From an uncultured Pseudomonadales bacterium (GTDB lineage: Bacteria; Pseudomonadota; Gammaproteobacteria; Pseudomonadales; Balneatricaceae), in contig CALSNA010000004.1 in NCBI GenBank assembly GCA_943787595.1, positions 62,001-126,000 of the forward strand: 64,000 nt of DNA. Direction: 5' to 3'. Within the stretch, counting starts at the first letter, position 1, and every line of letters begins with the position of its first letter. The position numbers and the translations under genes are program-made. Below the pieces are notes generated by a model. It saw only the letters and a program-made list of their open reading frames with translations. It made no database searches and was not told the origin of the DNA. Positions 9,700-19,625 of the stretch are shown in pieces.

Positions 9700-11013
9700 A
9701 TGCTTGACGACCAAATTATTGTGCTTGATCAGCAACATATCTGGCATCCCTATGCTTCCATGGACAACCCGCCTCCAGCCTACATTGTTGCTAGCGCCAG
9801 CGGGGTACATCTGAAGCTGCGTGATGGCCGTTATTTGCTTGATGGTATGTCTTCCTGGTGGTGTACTATCCACGGATACAACCATCCGCGACTTAATGCA
9901 GCTTTACAGCAGCAGATGCAAGCCATGTCCCATGTCATGTTTGGTGGGTTAACTCATGAGCCTGCCGTAGAGTTGGCTGTGCGACTTGCTAATATGACAC
10001 CAGCTGGGCTAGACAAGCTATTTTTTAGTGATTCAGGCTCAGTAGCAGTTGAAGTAGCTATCAAGATAGCCATTCAATATTGGCATGCTGTTGGGCAACC
10101 CCAAAAAAACCGCCTATTGGCTCTGCGCCATGGCTACCATGGTGATACTTTTGGAGCGATGGCAGTGTGTGATCCTGTGACAGGTATGCACCAGCTGTTT
10201 CGTGATACATTGCCACAACATCTATTTGTACCTGCTCCACCAGCAGGATTTGAACGTGCTTGCACAACAATGGATCTGGCCCCATTGGCCCAGTTATTGG
10301 AACAACATCAGCATGAATTAGCGGCTTTGATCTTAGAACCCATCGTGCAAGGCGCCGGCGGCATGCGATTCTATTCCCCCCAGTGGTTACGCCAGGCAGC
10401 TGATCTGTGTCGTGAGCATCATGTACTGCTCATTGCTGATGAAATTGCTACTGGGTTTGGTCGCAGTGGAGCCCTATTCGCTTGTAACCATGCGGATATT
10501 AGTCCTGATATCATGTGTCTGGGTAAAGCTATCACCGGTGGTACCATTAGCTTTGCTGCCACTTTGACCCATGGGCACATTGCAAGCACTATCTCCAATG
10601 GTACTGCTGGTTGCTTGATGCACGGGCCCACCTTTATGGGTAATCCCTTAGCCTGTAGTGTGGCACTGGCCAGCCTGGAATTGCTCCAATCCAATAATTG
10701 GCAGCAACAGGTCAATGATATTAGTGAGTGGCTCAATATCGAGTTATCACCCGCTCAGTATTGCGATTATGTTAAACATGTACGAGTACTAGGTGCCATT
10801 GGGGTGATTGAATTGTATCAACCAGTGAATCTTGCTCGAATACAGGCGATGTTTGTGGCTTCAGGTATCTGGGTACGCCCATTTGGTCGACTGGTTTACT
10901 TAATGCCCCCTTACATTATATCTAAAGAGGAGTTAGAGCAACTATGTCGGCTTTTGTTACAGGTGTTAGCCAGTTATCATAAAAGCAGCCATCATGTCTC
11001 ACCCATGTCATGA
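9700..11013 (+). CDS. bioA: Adenosylmethionine-8-amino-7-oxononanoate aminotransferase
   Basis: A 437-residue PLP enzyme of biotin synthesis that converts KAPA to DAPA using SAM as amino donor. The N-terminus HIWHPYASM and DGMSSWWCTIHGYNHP are BioA signatures. The PLP Lys lies in CLGKAITGG at residue 276 (E. coli K274), and LIADEIATGFGRSG precedes it. No other bio gene is in the window, so the pathway is either scattered or incomplete. Confidence 0.95.
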   Translation: MLDDQIIVLDQQHIWHPYASMDNPPPAYIVASASGVHLKLRDGRYLLDGMSSWWCTIHGYNHPRLNAALQQQMQAMSHVMFGGLTHEPAVELAVRLANMTPAGLDKLFFSDSGSVAVEVAIKIAIQYWHAVGQPQKNRLLALRHGYHGDTFGAMAVCDPVTGMHQLFRDTLPQHLFVPAPPAGFERACTTMDLAPLAQLLEQHQHELAALILEPIVQGAGGMRFYSPQWLRQAADLCREHHVLLIADEIATGFGRSGALFACNHADISPDIMCLGKAITGGTISFAATLTHGHIASTISNGTAGCLMHGPTFMGNPLACSVALASLELLQSNNWQQQVNDISEWLNIELSPAQYCDYVKHVRVLGAIGVIELYQPVNLARIQAMFVASGIWVRPFGRLVYLMPPYIISKEELEQLCRLLLQVLASYHKSSHHVSPMS

Positions 11014-11179
11014 TACTGGACTGCTTTAATATAGCGTGTGTCAGTTGATTATTCATTAATAATAGGTATCAGTTCTGACTGATTGGGCTGTAATTGCCCA
11101 ATATGCCTAGCAGTATTGACCATATTTTGTATAATTTATTTTGGTCCTCAGCACGCATATCAAATCGCTCAATTGACTA

Positions 11180-11497
11180 TTACATATCTCCCAAAGGTTG
11201 CCCATAAGGTTTGGGCTGATTGCTATAAACCCAGCATAATATTTGATAGTAACGCTGTTCACCCAAGCTGTTTCCACCTCATAAATCTGCTTGCTCAATA
11301 GGGCCGCGAGTAAGACTTTGCAATAAAAACAGTCCAGCTGCATGAATAGCCATTGTTTGTCCATCGTCAAATGTCTGCGAAAACAGTGTTGCCAGGTCAT
11401 CGGTAGCATCCTCCTCCCATTCCACAATCGGCAGACTGTAATGATCTATCAGCACATGTGCAAACTCATGTAATAAAGTGTGCAAAAAAGCATGCAT
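11180..11497 (-). pseudogene. DUF4344-type metallopeptidase remnant, in-frame stop
   Basis: The leftward frame reads a zinc-peptidase motif HEFAHVLIDHYSLP followed by EEDATDDLATLF, as in the DUF4344 putative metallopeptidase family (HExxH, then the EEDAADQ segment). The frame is interrupted by TGA at 11279-11281 and then continues in the same frame with SLGEQRYYQILCWVYSNQP, the family's C-terminal signature. The TGA falls where relatives have the Trp of FWDxHSL. The N-terminal part upstream of the HExxH helix is missing or scrambled. TGA is a normal stop in neighbouring genes, so I read this as a dead gene. Confidence 0.75.
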
Positions 11498-11764
11498 GGC
11501 ATCTGTTGATGATATGCATCATACAACGGATCTGGGTTCTCGCTATCCTGATTCCCTATATGGGAATCACCAAGTTAAATCGTTGATTCAAGAAGTTCAC
11601 CGGGTTATGTAATTCATGCGAAGCTTTTAGGCCAAGGCCGATTCAGCAGTGCTTGTTGTTGCTAAATACCTCAATCGAACCACTTGCCTTCATGTTATAC
11701 CTCATCAACTAGTATTGGCTAAACCTGTTACCTTGCCGAACAGGATGATTAAGTATATTTCAAG
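11498..11764. other. Gap before the ABC exporter gene end
   Basis: No gene is seen. The part next to 11498 should have encoded the N-terminus of the DUF4344 remnant but is full of stops in all leftward frames. Confidence 0.35.
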
Positions 11765-13546
11765 TTATTGTTGCTGTAGTTGCCATAGGTGTGCATATAA
11801 TCCCTGTTGGGCTAACAGCTCAGTGTGTTTACCTTGTTCCACCACTTGCCCTTGATCGATAACCAGGATGCGGTCAGCATCTACGATAGTGGATAAACGA
11901 TGGGCGATAATGAGGGTGGTCTTATGGTGTGATATTTCTTCCAGGGCTGTCAAAATACTGCGTTCTGCTTGAGAATCCAGTGCTGATGTAGCTTCATCAA
12001 ACAACAATATGGCTGGATTTTTTAATAACACCCTGGCGATGGCAATACGCTGTTTTTCTCCACCAGAAACTTTCAGCCCCCGCTCCCCCACTTTGGTATG
12101 TTCTTGCTTGGGTAGTGCTTTGATAAAATCTGATAAATGTGCCATTTCAATGGCTCGCCAGATTGCTGCAGTATCGGCATCAGGGTGGCCATAGGCGATG
12201 TTATTCCAAATAGTATCGTTAAACAGCACTGTATCTTGGGGCACCACGCCAATGCTTTGGCGTAGACTAAGCTGTTGAACTGTTCGGATATCCTGGCCGT
12301 CAATTCGGATCGTTCCGCCGGTCACATCATAAAAGCGAAATAGCAAGCGGACAACAGTAGATTTACCGATTCCGCTGCGTCCTACAATAGCAACTTTCTC
12401 TCCAGTAGCCACACTAAAATTGAATCCATCAAAAATAACCCTATTATTGTTGTAAGCAAAGCTAACCTGGTCAAATTCAATGGCTGCTCGAGTAATTTTT
12501 AGTGCTGGTGCGAGGGGCTGGTCTGCAATAGCTGGTTTACGTTTTAGCAAGTTAAACATATTTTCGACATCTGACAGGGCGCGGCGTATCTCTCGATAGA
12601 TAAATCCTAGTGCATTCAGCGGGATAAACAGTTGCAACATGTAAGCATTTACCATCACCAAGTCTCCCAGAGTCATACTCTGATCCACGACACCTTTAGC
12701 AGCTAAGTATAATAGCCCTGTTATACCCAGAGTTATAATCAGTGCCTGGCCTGTATTGAGCACCGCTAAGGATAAGCGGTTATTGATACGAGCTTGTTCC
12801 CATTGGGTCAGTTTGTGGTCGTATTGGTGCCATTCATGGGATTCATTATTGAAGTACTTGACTGTCTCATAGTTCAGGAGGCTATCAATAGCACGAGTAT
12901 TGGATTCGCTATCCAGTTGGTTGGCAGCACGAACGAATTGGGTTCGCCATTCGGTTGTGATAATACTAAAGCACACATAAGCTGCCACACATACCAAGGT
13001 GACAGCAGCAAACCAAATATTAAATGCTACCAACAGGATGATAGCGACTATTATTAGCTCAAATAGGGTAGGTAGAATATTAAAGACCATAAATCGCATC
13101 AGGAAATTGATGCCGCGAGTCCCTCGATCAATATCACGTGACATACCGCCAGTTTGACGGCTTAGGTGAAAATCCAGTTCTAATTGATGTAGATTTGCAA
13201 ACACAGCTAGCCCGGATTTGCGCATAGCGCTTTCGGTAACTCGGCTGAACACGGCATCACGCAATTCCCCTAACAATACTGCACCAAACCGCAATAGGCC
13301 GTACAACAATACCAGTAGTACCGGAATTGCAACCGCCTGTGCCGCATGGCTATCTAGGCTATCTACCACTTGCTTGAGTGCCCAGGGCATGGACAAGCTT
13401 GCCAGTTTTCCACCTACCAGTAACAGCACTGCAGATATCACTCGCCAACGGTGTATGGTCAGGTAAGGCCATAGAGTGCGCAGTAAATCCATTATCTGCA
13501 ATTCAGAAAATTTCTTGATGGGGTGCTGGCCGTAAGTGCTTTTCAT
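11765..13546 (-). CDS. Atm1/HMT-type ABC exporter (fused TM and ATPase)
   Basis: A 593-residue half-transporter with a six-helix membrane domain (about residues 30-320) and a C-terminal ATPase. The ATPase has Walker A GRSGIGKST (389-397), signature VSGGEKQRIAIAR, Walker B ILLFDEATSALD and the H-loop IIAHRLSTI. The membrane-domain strings SRQTGGMSRDIDRGTRGINF and LLNYETVKYFNNE are typical of the Atm1/ABCB7 family. That family exports glutathione-linked or sulfur compounds important for iron-sulfur or heavy-metal handling. The transported compound here is not readable from sequence. It stands alone on the - strand. Confidence 0.9.
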   Translation of the reverse strand: MKSTYGQHPIKKFSELQIMDLLRTLWPYLTIHRWRVISAVLLLVGGKLASLSMPWALKQVVDSLDSHAAQAVAIPVLLVLLYGLLRFGAVLLGELRDAVFSRVTESAMRKSGLAVFANLHQLELDFHLSRQTGGMSRDIDRGTRGINFLMRFMVFNILPTLFELIIVAIILLVAFNIWFAAVTLVCVAAYVCFSIITTEWRTQFVRAANQLDSESNTRAIDSLLNYETVKYFNNESHEWHQYDHKLTQWEQARINNRLSLAVLNTGQALIITLGITGLLYLAAKGVVDQSMTLGDLVMVNAYMLQLFIPLNALGFIYREIRRALSDVENMFNLLKRKPAIADQPLAPALKITRAAIEFDQVSFAYNNNRVIFDGFNFSVATGEKVAIVGRSGIGKSTVVRLLFRFYDVTGGTIRIDGQDIRTVQQLSLRQSIGVVPQDTVLFNDTIWNNIAYGHPDADTAAIWRAIEMAHLSDFIKALPKQEHTKVGERGLKVSGGEKQRIAIARVLLKNPAILLFDEATSALDSQAERSILTALEEISHHKTTLIIAHRLSTIVDADRILVIDQGQVVEQGKHTELLAQQGLYAHLWQLQQQ

Positions 13547-14058
13547 GTCACAATCCTTATTTACATAGCCAGTTTATACACGTGACCTCACCGTATTTGC
13601 TAACTGAATTTGGGGCATGGTGATAACTACTGATTTGTTGTGTCAGAGTTTTGGTCACTGTGTAAAGATGTCGTGCGAAAAGTACGTAACCGGCCAGCAT
13701 AGTCACAATTTGATACGTTGGTGACACCCATAGGCCAGTGTTAAATGCAGTTTTTAATACGCTGCGGGGATTCTTTGCCCCTATTTGTGTCTTCTTGGTT
13801 AGTGTAATTTTTAAAGCTGCTCCTTTTTACAATCCTTGGTTATGCGACATGCTGCATTAAAACCAGCACTGAATGATGGCATCAATGTGAATACGACGAT
13901 GGTTAATTGAAGACACTCTAAATATTCCTCAATTCAATCATTATGCGACTGTTGCATGTAGGATTGCTCGATAGCCTGATGCTTGTGAAACTCAGGGGTT
14001 AGGTATGATTAGTGCTGCATAAGCCCAGCGGTTATTTACATCACCTAATCCCTTAATG
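13547..14058. other. Intergenic region between ABC exporter and ridA
   Basis: An open leftward frame of about 80 codons ends at 13561 and includes hydrophobic stretches (for example IVTMLAGYVLFARHLY). It has no ATG, GTG or TTG near its beginning and matches nothing I know, so I do not call it a gene. It may be the end of a degraded membrane protein gene. Confidence 0.35.
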
Positions 14059-14442
14059 TTACAATGCCAGCACAGCTTCTACTTCGATCTGAACTGCTTT
14101 GGGTAATGACTTAACTCCAACCACAGACCTGGCAGGATAGGGTTGCGCAAAGTACTGTGCCATCAGTTCATTTAAAAGAGCAAAGTGATGTAGTTCGGTC
14201 ATAAAGATTGTCAGCTTTACTATCTGATTAAGAGAACCACCAGCAGCTTCTGCAATAGCCTTTAGATTTTTAAATACCTGTATTGTCTGAGGACTAAATT
14301 CTTGACTACACACCTCCATGGTGTCTGGATCCAATGGAATTTGGCCAGAAATATAAACGTTATTGCCAACCTTGACAGCTTGTGAATAGCTACCAATAGC
14401 GGCGGGGGCTTGCTGGGTTTCAATAATGGTCTTTGCAGACAT
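14059..14442 (-). CDS. ridA: RidA (YjgF) enamine/imine deaminase
   Basis: A 127-residue trimeric cytosolic protein that hydrolyses reactive 2-aminoacrylate and related imines made by PLP enzymes. The whole sequence follows RidA: APAAIGSYSQAVKVGNNVYISGQIPLDP at the start, NLKAIAEAAGGSLNQIVKLTIF in the middle, and YPARSVVGVKSLPKAVQIEVEAVL at the end with the catalytic Arg. In relatives it often follows spoT; here it is alone. Confidence 0.96.
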   Translation of the reverse strand: MSAKTIIETQQAPAAIGSYSQAVKVGNNVYISGQIPLDPDTMEVCSQEFSPQTIQVFKNLKAIAEAAGGSLNQIVKLTIFMTELHHFALLNELMAQYFAQPYPARSVVGVKSLPKAVQIEVEAVLAL

Positions 14443-15578
14443 AAGATGTATCCTGAATTAGTAATTTTACCATTTTCAGTTTAGATAATGCATATAGCGG
14501 TTCGGGATACTATCACGCTTAATTTTGATCAATGATTTGATGTAGATTATCTAGTTTGCACTGCAAGCCAATTTGGTCTACGAATTGCGGTAGTTCATAT
14601 AATAGAAACTGACTGCATTTTCACGGCATTACCTATAAAAAATTTTACAGTCGTATTTTATATTTTTCTAAAATAACACGGGTTCTGTTTGGATTCAAAC
14701 ACTAGGTGGTGTTGTGTTTTGCGCACATAGTCTGTGCGTCTGAATCCTGCATGACAGTATTTGAGCACTGATCTGGTTCTGTTACCTCATGTTATCGCTG
14801 GAATCCACAAACGATGGCCATATGTTGTTTGTTGTAGTACATAATGATTAATCTGGAATCTTAGTTGTGGTACCTATCATTGCCTACATGCACGATGACT
14901 TAATTTATGATCCACCAAGTTACGCAATCTCAATAGCCATATTACCAATAATACACATGGTCAGCTAGCCTGTATTTTTCATAAAAACAGGCTGTCAATC
15001 GTTTTATGCTGAATCCTAGATCACACGCCATCTTTATTTTCCTGGCCCTAAGACATTATTTTGTAGCAAATGCCCAGTATTTAACCATGCATTTTAGGTG
15101 GAACTATAGCTTATTATAGTTTTTCAGTAAGTTTTTGACCCTAGCCCCCTTTATTGGGAATGGCTTACTTAGCCGTATTAGTGTTACATGTATGTTTGAG
15201 GTATGTATTTAGTGATGCTCTGTTGATGTTTTTAAACCATGTAAAAAATTTTAAAATCAGTTTAGCTAGTTTAATAGTTTGGATCCTAAGTTCGTTTGGT
15301 CAGCAACAGCAAGGTTTAGCCTGATCCAGCAAAAAAAAAACCGGTAGGTAAGCCCCAGAACTCAACACATGTGCTTCACCTATGATGTAGATGGTGCTCA
15401 AATCTAAAGTTGATTGAATAATCAAAGTATTTACAATATCCATGAACAGAACTTGTCGTTATATTGATATCCCATATAGATTTTGAACTTTATTTAGTGA
15501 AATATTTAAGTTGGATTACGGGCTAGCTATATGATCTGGTGCTCAAGATGGTTAGCACTAATTCTTTTCTAGGACAGT
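14443..15578. other. 1.1-kb gene-free region
   Basis: No open frame with protein-like composition or a ribosome site is visible on either strand. There is a run of ten A residues near 15331 but no hairpin next to it. It probably once held a gene now degraded beyond recognition. Confidence 0.4.
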
Positions 15579-17489
15579 TTAAGCACTATAATCAGTATAG
15601 GGATTGGGAACATTCAAGCTGATGGGCTGATCATAGCCTGGAATGCGGATCTCGTCATGGCTAATGGCAAGATCTTCTCCTTTCAATACATCCTTGCCAA
15701 ACTGGTAGATGGGTTTTGTCTGACCTTGAATGGCTTGCTCATTATAGGATTGAGCCCGCTCAAGTGTTGTTTCTTGTTGGGATTGTAGTTGATTCATCGA
15801 ATACGATCCGTGTTTGCGCGTCAACATGGTTGTGGTGATGTGTGGGGAGAGTAGAATAGCGCTGGCATTATTGCCTCCAAAGCCCTTGGAGTTAAGCAAT
15901 ACTGCATCAATACCTTTAGTGCCTACTTCGTGGTGTTGGGCTTGGATACACAATTGGCTGGTGTGCACATCATCAGCTACATGGTCAATAGTATTAATAC
16001 CAGGGATGTAGCCATACTGCCAAATGCCAAGTGAATTGTTGAGCTGATCCCCGCCAGCTGTTCCTTGAGAGTGTCCCAGATAGCATTTTATAGCAGCTAC
16101 AGGCCAGTTTTCAATGCCGAAGGCACGTGCTGATTCATTGAGTACATGGGATTCCGTAACCCGGTTTTGGGGAGTGCTAGTGCCATGTGCTTGCACGCAG
16201 GTTCTTTGCTGTAAGCTACTAGTACCAATCAGTTTCTCTGCCAGAGCTAGAGCTTTACCTAGAGTAATATAATTACCTATTCCGGGAGCTGAGATGGATT
16301 TTTTATGGCCATCAGCATTGATAAATACATCAGGCACACTGCCGTGAATCTGTGCCCCAAGCTGTAGGGCTAGCGCATCGGAACATAACACCACAAACTG
16401 GGATGATTCCCCTATGGTAAAACCACAGTTACTGGAAAACGGGCGTACTGCCCGGCGATAGTCTGGTTTATCAGAATGGTCTAGGGCACACAGGCTGTGA
16501 TCTTCAGCTAGAGCACCCATAGTGCGAAAACCTTCTATTACTTCAGGGGTGATGGGTGCATCGCTGCTTCCAACAATAACCAGTTGGCGTTTGCCATCCT
16601 TAATGTCGTTGACTCCGTTGTGTAAGTTATAAAGGAAGGTAGCGCAAGCCCCCAGTGATGAACCAGTGGCCCCTAGGCTGCCTATCAGGTAGGCATTGAT
16701 GAAATCAGCTGGCATTTGGCCATAGCCAAGCGGCATTTGCTTGGAAGTAATACGCTTTCCAACGCTGGGGTTTTTGATTAGTCCACCAAAGCCTTGTTCA
16801 TCAAGTTGACCAATGGAGTTACCTGCATACACTGCCACCTGATCAGGGGGTAATAGCGCACGGATATCCGACCAATCTATGCCGGTAGAATAGATGGCGT
16901 CGGAAGCACTGAAAACCGTCATTTGCAAGCTTCGGGGATGGTTGCGTGACTGGTAGAGGTTGCTGGGATCAAAGCCAGAAGGTAGCTGGCCAGCAGCCTG
17001 CACAGATGCCTGGCGATAGTCGGGCAGGATAGCGTCAATACCTCCGTGGATGGTGATCCTCAATTCATCGCCACCAGTATCTTCTACTTGCCAGTGAGAG
17101 GGTATACAGTTAGGAACTTGACGTCGTTTTAGGCGTATGGTCTGGCTTTGACCTTGGTCCGGTTGTAAGGTGGCGGCTTTATTCATGACCAGAGCATCCA
17201 CATTATAGGCGCGGTCAACAATGCGCCGGACCAGAGTATCGTTTAGTACTGATGGTCCCAGTTGGCTGGCTAGTTTTTTGGGGCTGATACGGCTGGTTTG
17301 ATTATTGAGTGTATATTGGCCTTGTTGATATGTGGCATTGTTAGTCAACGTGATCAGATCAAGGATAGTTTGTTGTCGAGTATGGGCATCTAGCTTATCA
17401 AGGATGAGACGTCGGTAGCCATGATGAAAGGAACTGCGGCCAGCGGCGTTAATACCGCCAAACCCAATTATAACCGGTAAATGGGACAA
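15579..17489 (-). CDS. fabY: Beta-ketoacyl-ACP synthase FabY
   Basis: A 636-residue ketosynthase matching FabY of Pseudomonas aeruginosa (about 634), which starts fatty acid synthesis by condensing acetyl-CoA with malonyl-ACP. The N-terminus LPVIIGFGGINAAGRSSFHHG is the FabY hallmark and supports the TTG start, which has TGAGG upstream. The catalytic triad is readable: Cys 282 in LGACATFLYN, His 435 in CVQAHGTSTP and His 473 in CYLGHSQGTAGG. It is much longer than FabB/FabF/FabH. It is monocistronic here, with about 1.1 kb of non-coding DNA on each side. Confidence 0.92.
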   Translation of the reverse strand: MSHLPVIIGFGGINAAGRSSFHHGYRRLILDKLDAHTRQQTILDLITLTNNATYQQGQYTLNNQTSRISPKKLASQLGPSVLNDTLVRRIVDRAYNVDALVMNKAATLQPDQGQSQTIRLKRRQVPNCIPSHWQVEDTGGDELRITIHGGIDAILPDYRQASVQAAGQLPSGFDPSNLYQSRNHPRSLQMTVFSASDAIYSTGIDWSDIRALLPPDQVAVYAGNSIGQLDEQGFGGLIKNPSVGKRITSKQMPLGYGQMPADFINAYLIGSLGATGSSLGACATFLYNLHNGVNDIKDGKRQLVIVGSSDAPITPEVIEGFRTMGALAEDHSLCALDHSDKPDYRRAVRPFSSNCGFTIGESSQFVVLCSDALALQLGAQIHGSVPDVFINADGHKKSISAPGIGNYITLGKALALAEKLIGTSSLQQRTCVQAHGTSTPQNRVTESHVLNESARAFGIENWPVAAIKCYLGHSQGTAGGDQLNNSLGIWQYGYIPGINTIDHVADDVHTSQLCIQAQHHEVGTKGIDAVLLNSKGFGGNNASAILLSPHITTTMLTRKHGSYSMNQLQSQQETTLERAQSYNEQAIQGQTKPIYQFGKDVLKGEDLAISHDEIRIPGYDQPISLNVPNPYTDYSA

Positions 17490-17879
17490 AACTTATCCTC
17501 ACAAGCATTTTATGGGTATTGTTTTATATTCTTTTTGAACCACGATTCAGTTTAAGTAAGCTTGCATAGGTTGGCAACTATTAACTTGCTTTTTGCGCCA
17601 GTTGCTGGAAAAATTTATGCATTTCAGTCACTGACATAAAGTATTTTACCCACAATCTCATGGTTACAGTCATCCGGGACGTTGAATAGGCCGCACTTGT
17701 GACCATGCACTAAGGTGTCACTCATCAAGTCCATTGACCAATAAATATTAGTTTAGTTCGGCACGTGTATTGATAAAGGGTTGCAGTTAGGAAAACTCGT
17801 TTTTGCTTTACGCCTTATATTTAGTTTCAACACAATGAACCCACTTATGGTTTCAGGGGTAGCTCAATGTTTTTACGCT
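17490..17879. other. Gene-free stretch upstream of fabY
   Basis: It should carry the fabY promoter. Beyond that it may hold the worn-out 3' part of the adjacent IS3-type transposase, but no reading frame can be followed here. Confidence 0.3.
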
Positions 17880-18340
17880 TACAGCACTTGTGCAAGCACG
17901 CTGGGGATGTGTCCCAGTTAAGGTTAACAACACAGGGATGTTCTTAATACCATCCGCACCTTTAAGTGGGTAGTTATAAGCGGTACGGGTTAAATAGACG
18001 GTTTTACAGCAGCGCTTGATGGAAACATCAAGCTGGTTGCAAAGCTGTTGTACCCAATCCTTGCGTTGGCTTTTTAGCCTTAGAGCTTTTTATGATCTTT
18101 GCCTGTATCCCGCTGTTTAGACTCAGCTCTGTATACATCTGTTTCAGCTGGCAGCTTATTCTTCCAGCCGGTGAATATCCGTAACCTCCATGACGCTATA
18201 TTTAGATTACCATATGTAAAAGGTGCCTTGACCGACACTGCGCTTATGTCAAACCTCCCGAACTGGCATACCGGCTTCTGCTCCTTTAAAAATAGCGATG
18301 ACTTGGTTTTCGCTTAATTGTTTACTCGTTGTAAAAACTT
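17880..18340 (-). mobile_element. IS3-family (orfA/orfB) remnant, heavily decayed
   Basis: Read leftward, the frame starting near 18316 gives SENQVIAIFKGAEAGMPVREV, then after a stop HKRSVGQGTFYIW and SKYSVMEVTDIHRLEE. This closely follows the helix-turn-helix OrfA of IS3-family elements (EAEAGMxVxEVCRKHGxxxxTFYxWKxKYGGME). Farther on, QRKDWVQQLCNQLDVSIKRC and TRTAYNYPLKGADGIKN follow the beginning of the OrfB transposase. Several stops, frameshifts and loss of the DDE region show that it is inactive. I could not define its terminal repeats. Confidence 0.75.
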
Positions 18341-18477
18341 TTGTCGCTCAATTGTAAACATTTCTATGGCTTCACTGTACTAGTTTAAGGGTTAGTTACA
18401 ATTGACCATTCTACCCTGATGAGCGAACATAAAGATTAGGGAAATCTGAATAAAGTTACAGGGATACTGGAAAAGAA

Positions 18478-18627
18478 TTAATCCTGATCATTGCTCATGT
18501 CCCGATCAGGCTGGCGTATTTCACCGGTTTGGTAGAACTGACGGGTCAGCTTGATGTATTCCAGAAAGTCCTTGTTAATCTCTCTATTGGGTTTAAAACA
18601 ACAGGTGAAGTGTAAGTTGCGATCAAT
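18478..18627 (-). pseudogene. Orphan C-terminal gene fragment, unidentified
   Basis: A leftward frame opens just after a stop at 18628-18630 and ends in TAA at 18478-18480. It reads DRNLHFTCCFKPNREINKDF, then LEYIKLTRQFYQTGEIRQPD, which looks like a real protein end rather than random sequence. There is no start codon, and I do not recognise the family. It lies between the IS3 remnant and the promoter of the next gene. Confidence 0.35.
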
Positions 18628-18649
18628 TCATAGTTCATAATTTAGGGGC

Positions 18650-18679
18650 TTGACATAAAGTTGTCATCATATTGATAAT
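18650..18679 (+). promoter_or_regulatory. Sigma70-type promoter for 18737 gene
   Basis: A perfect -35 TTGACA at 18650-18655 is followed 18 bases later by GATAAT at 18674-18679 (or TGATAA with 17). It lies about 60 bases upstream of the ATG at 18737. Confidence 0.6.
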
Positions 18680-18736
18680 ATTTGGTATGCTTGATCCTTT
18701 GCCATCGTTTGACTAGCCCGGTGGGGGTATATTTCT

Positions 18737-19252
18737 ATGTTTGAGCATAACTGGCTAATGATATTGGCCGTTCTGGTGTTTCTGGTTGGCTCGTTGATGT
18801 GGGCAATGCCTACATCACGCCAGCGACAACAAGCCCGGTTACGTCAGCAGGCTGCAGTCATGGGCATCCAGGTGCAGATTGCTCGCCTCCAGGATCTTTG
18901 CAAAGATGGTGCAGTAGCTTCCTCCAGAGCAATGATCATGGGTTACCATCTAGCGCGTATTCCAGTGCACAATCAGTCCAGGTCCAAGTTGTTGCTTAAC
19001 CATAACTGGCAAATTTACCGGTCTCATGGACTACATGGTGATGGGCTACCATCAGGCTGGTGCTGGAACTGTGGTGAAGGAAACTTGGGCGTAAGTCAAT
19101 TGGATAATTTGTACACTATCTTGAAGCAATTACCCGATGATATTTACGCGGTCGGTTCAAATCCATTGGCTGTTGTGGTCTATTGGCATGAAAGTGGGGG
19201 CCAGCAATGTCTCAATGATATCCATGTTTGCTTGCAACAGTTGCTAAAGTAG
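18737..19252 (+). CDS. Single-pass membrane protein, function unknown
   Basis: A 171-residue protein with one N-terminal membrane helix (about residues 6-24) followed by a basic Gln/Arg-rich stretch, PTSRQRQQARLRQQAAVMGIQ. The rest is a soluble domain with several Trp and Cys. The pattern of a helix, then P(S/T)xRxRxxARLRxxA and a cytoplasmic domain resembles a small uncharacterised family I have seen in marine gammaproteobacteria, but I cannot attach a function. The gene has a good promoter of its own and reads intact. Confidence 0.6.
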   Translation: MFEHNWLMILAVLVFLVGSLMWAMPTSRQRQQARLRQQAAVMGIQVQIARLQDLCKDGAVASSRAMIMGYHLARIPVHNQSRSKLLLNHNWQIYRSHGLHGDGLPSGWCWNCGEGNLGVSQLDNLYTILKQLPDDIYAVGSNPLAVVVYWHESGGQQCLNDIHVCLQQLLK

Positions 19253-19625
19253 CGTTAGCAAAAGCTTATGTTGATGCATTGTGAAGGTGTCCGATATGTG
19301 GCAAACCTTTGTTTTTCGAGTTACCAATAGATTTTAAATCATGGTTTATCCCATGTGGTTTCACTTTACATTGTTTCTTGCCGTCTGCATCTAAAACTGT
19401 TTAGGTTTGCACTGTATCTAAGTATCTAAATAACGACCATCATTGGGCAAGATCAAGTATCTTGTATAGTTAGTGAGGGTATGGCCAAAGAAGCGATTAA
19501 ACGCAATCTTGACTGGTGTGCGATGGTGGCAGTTAGGCTTAAATAGGCGTATGGTATGGCTCAGAAAATTAATTACCATGTAGTTTTTGGGCCTTGTTCA
19601 GCTATCAATAACGGGAGACTAATGC
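19253..19625. other. Intergenic region before fadB
   Basis: 373 bases without a supported gene. A weak GGGAG sits just before the fadB start. No clear FadR-type operator could be picked by eye. Confidence 0.35.

Noticed and set aside
13561-13840. Open leftward frame upstream of the ABC exporter
   Set aside because: No start codon near its beginning and no recognisable family; kept only as a remark on the gap.
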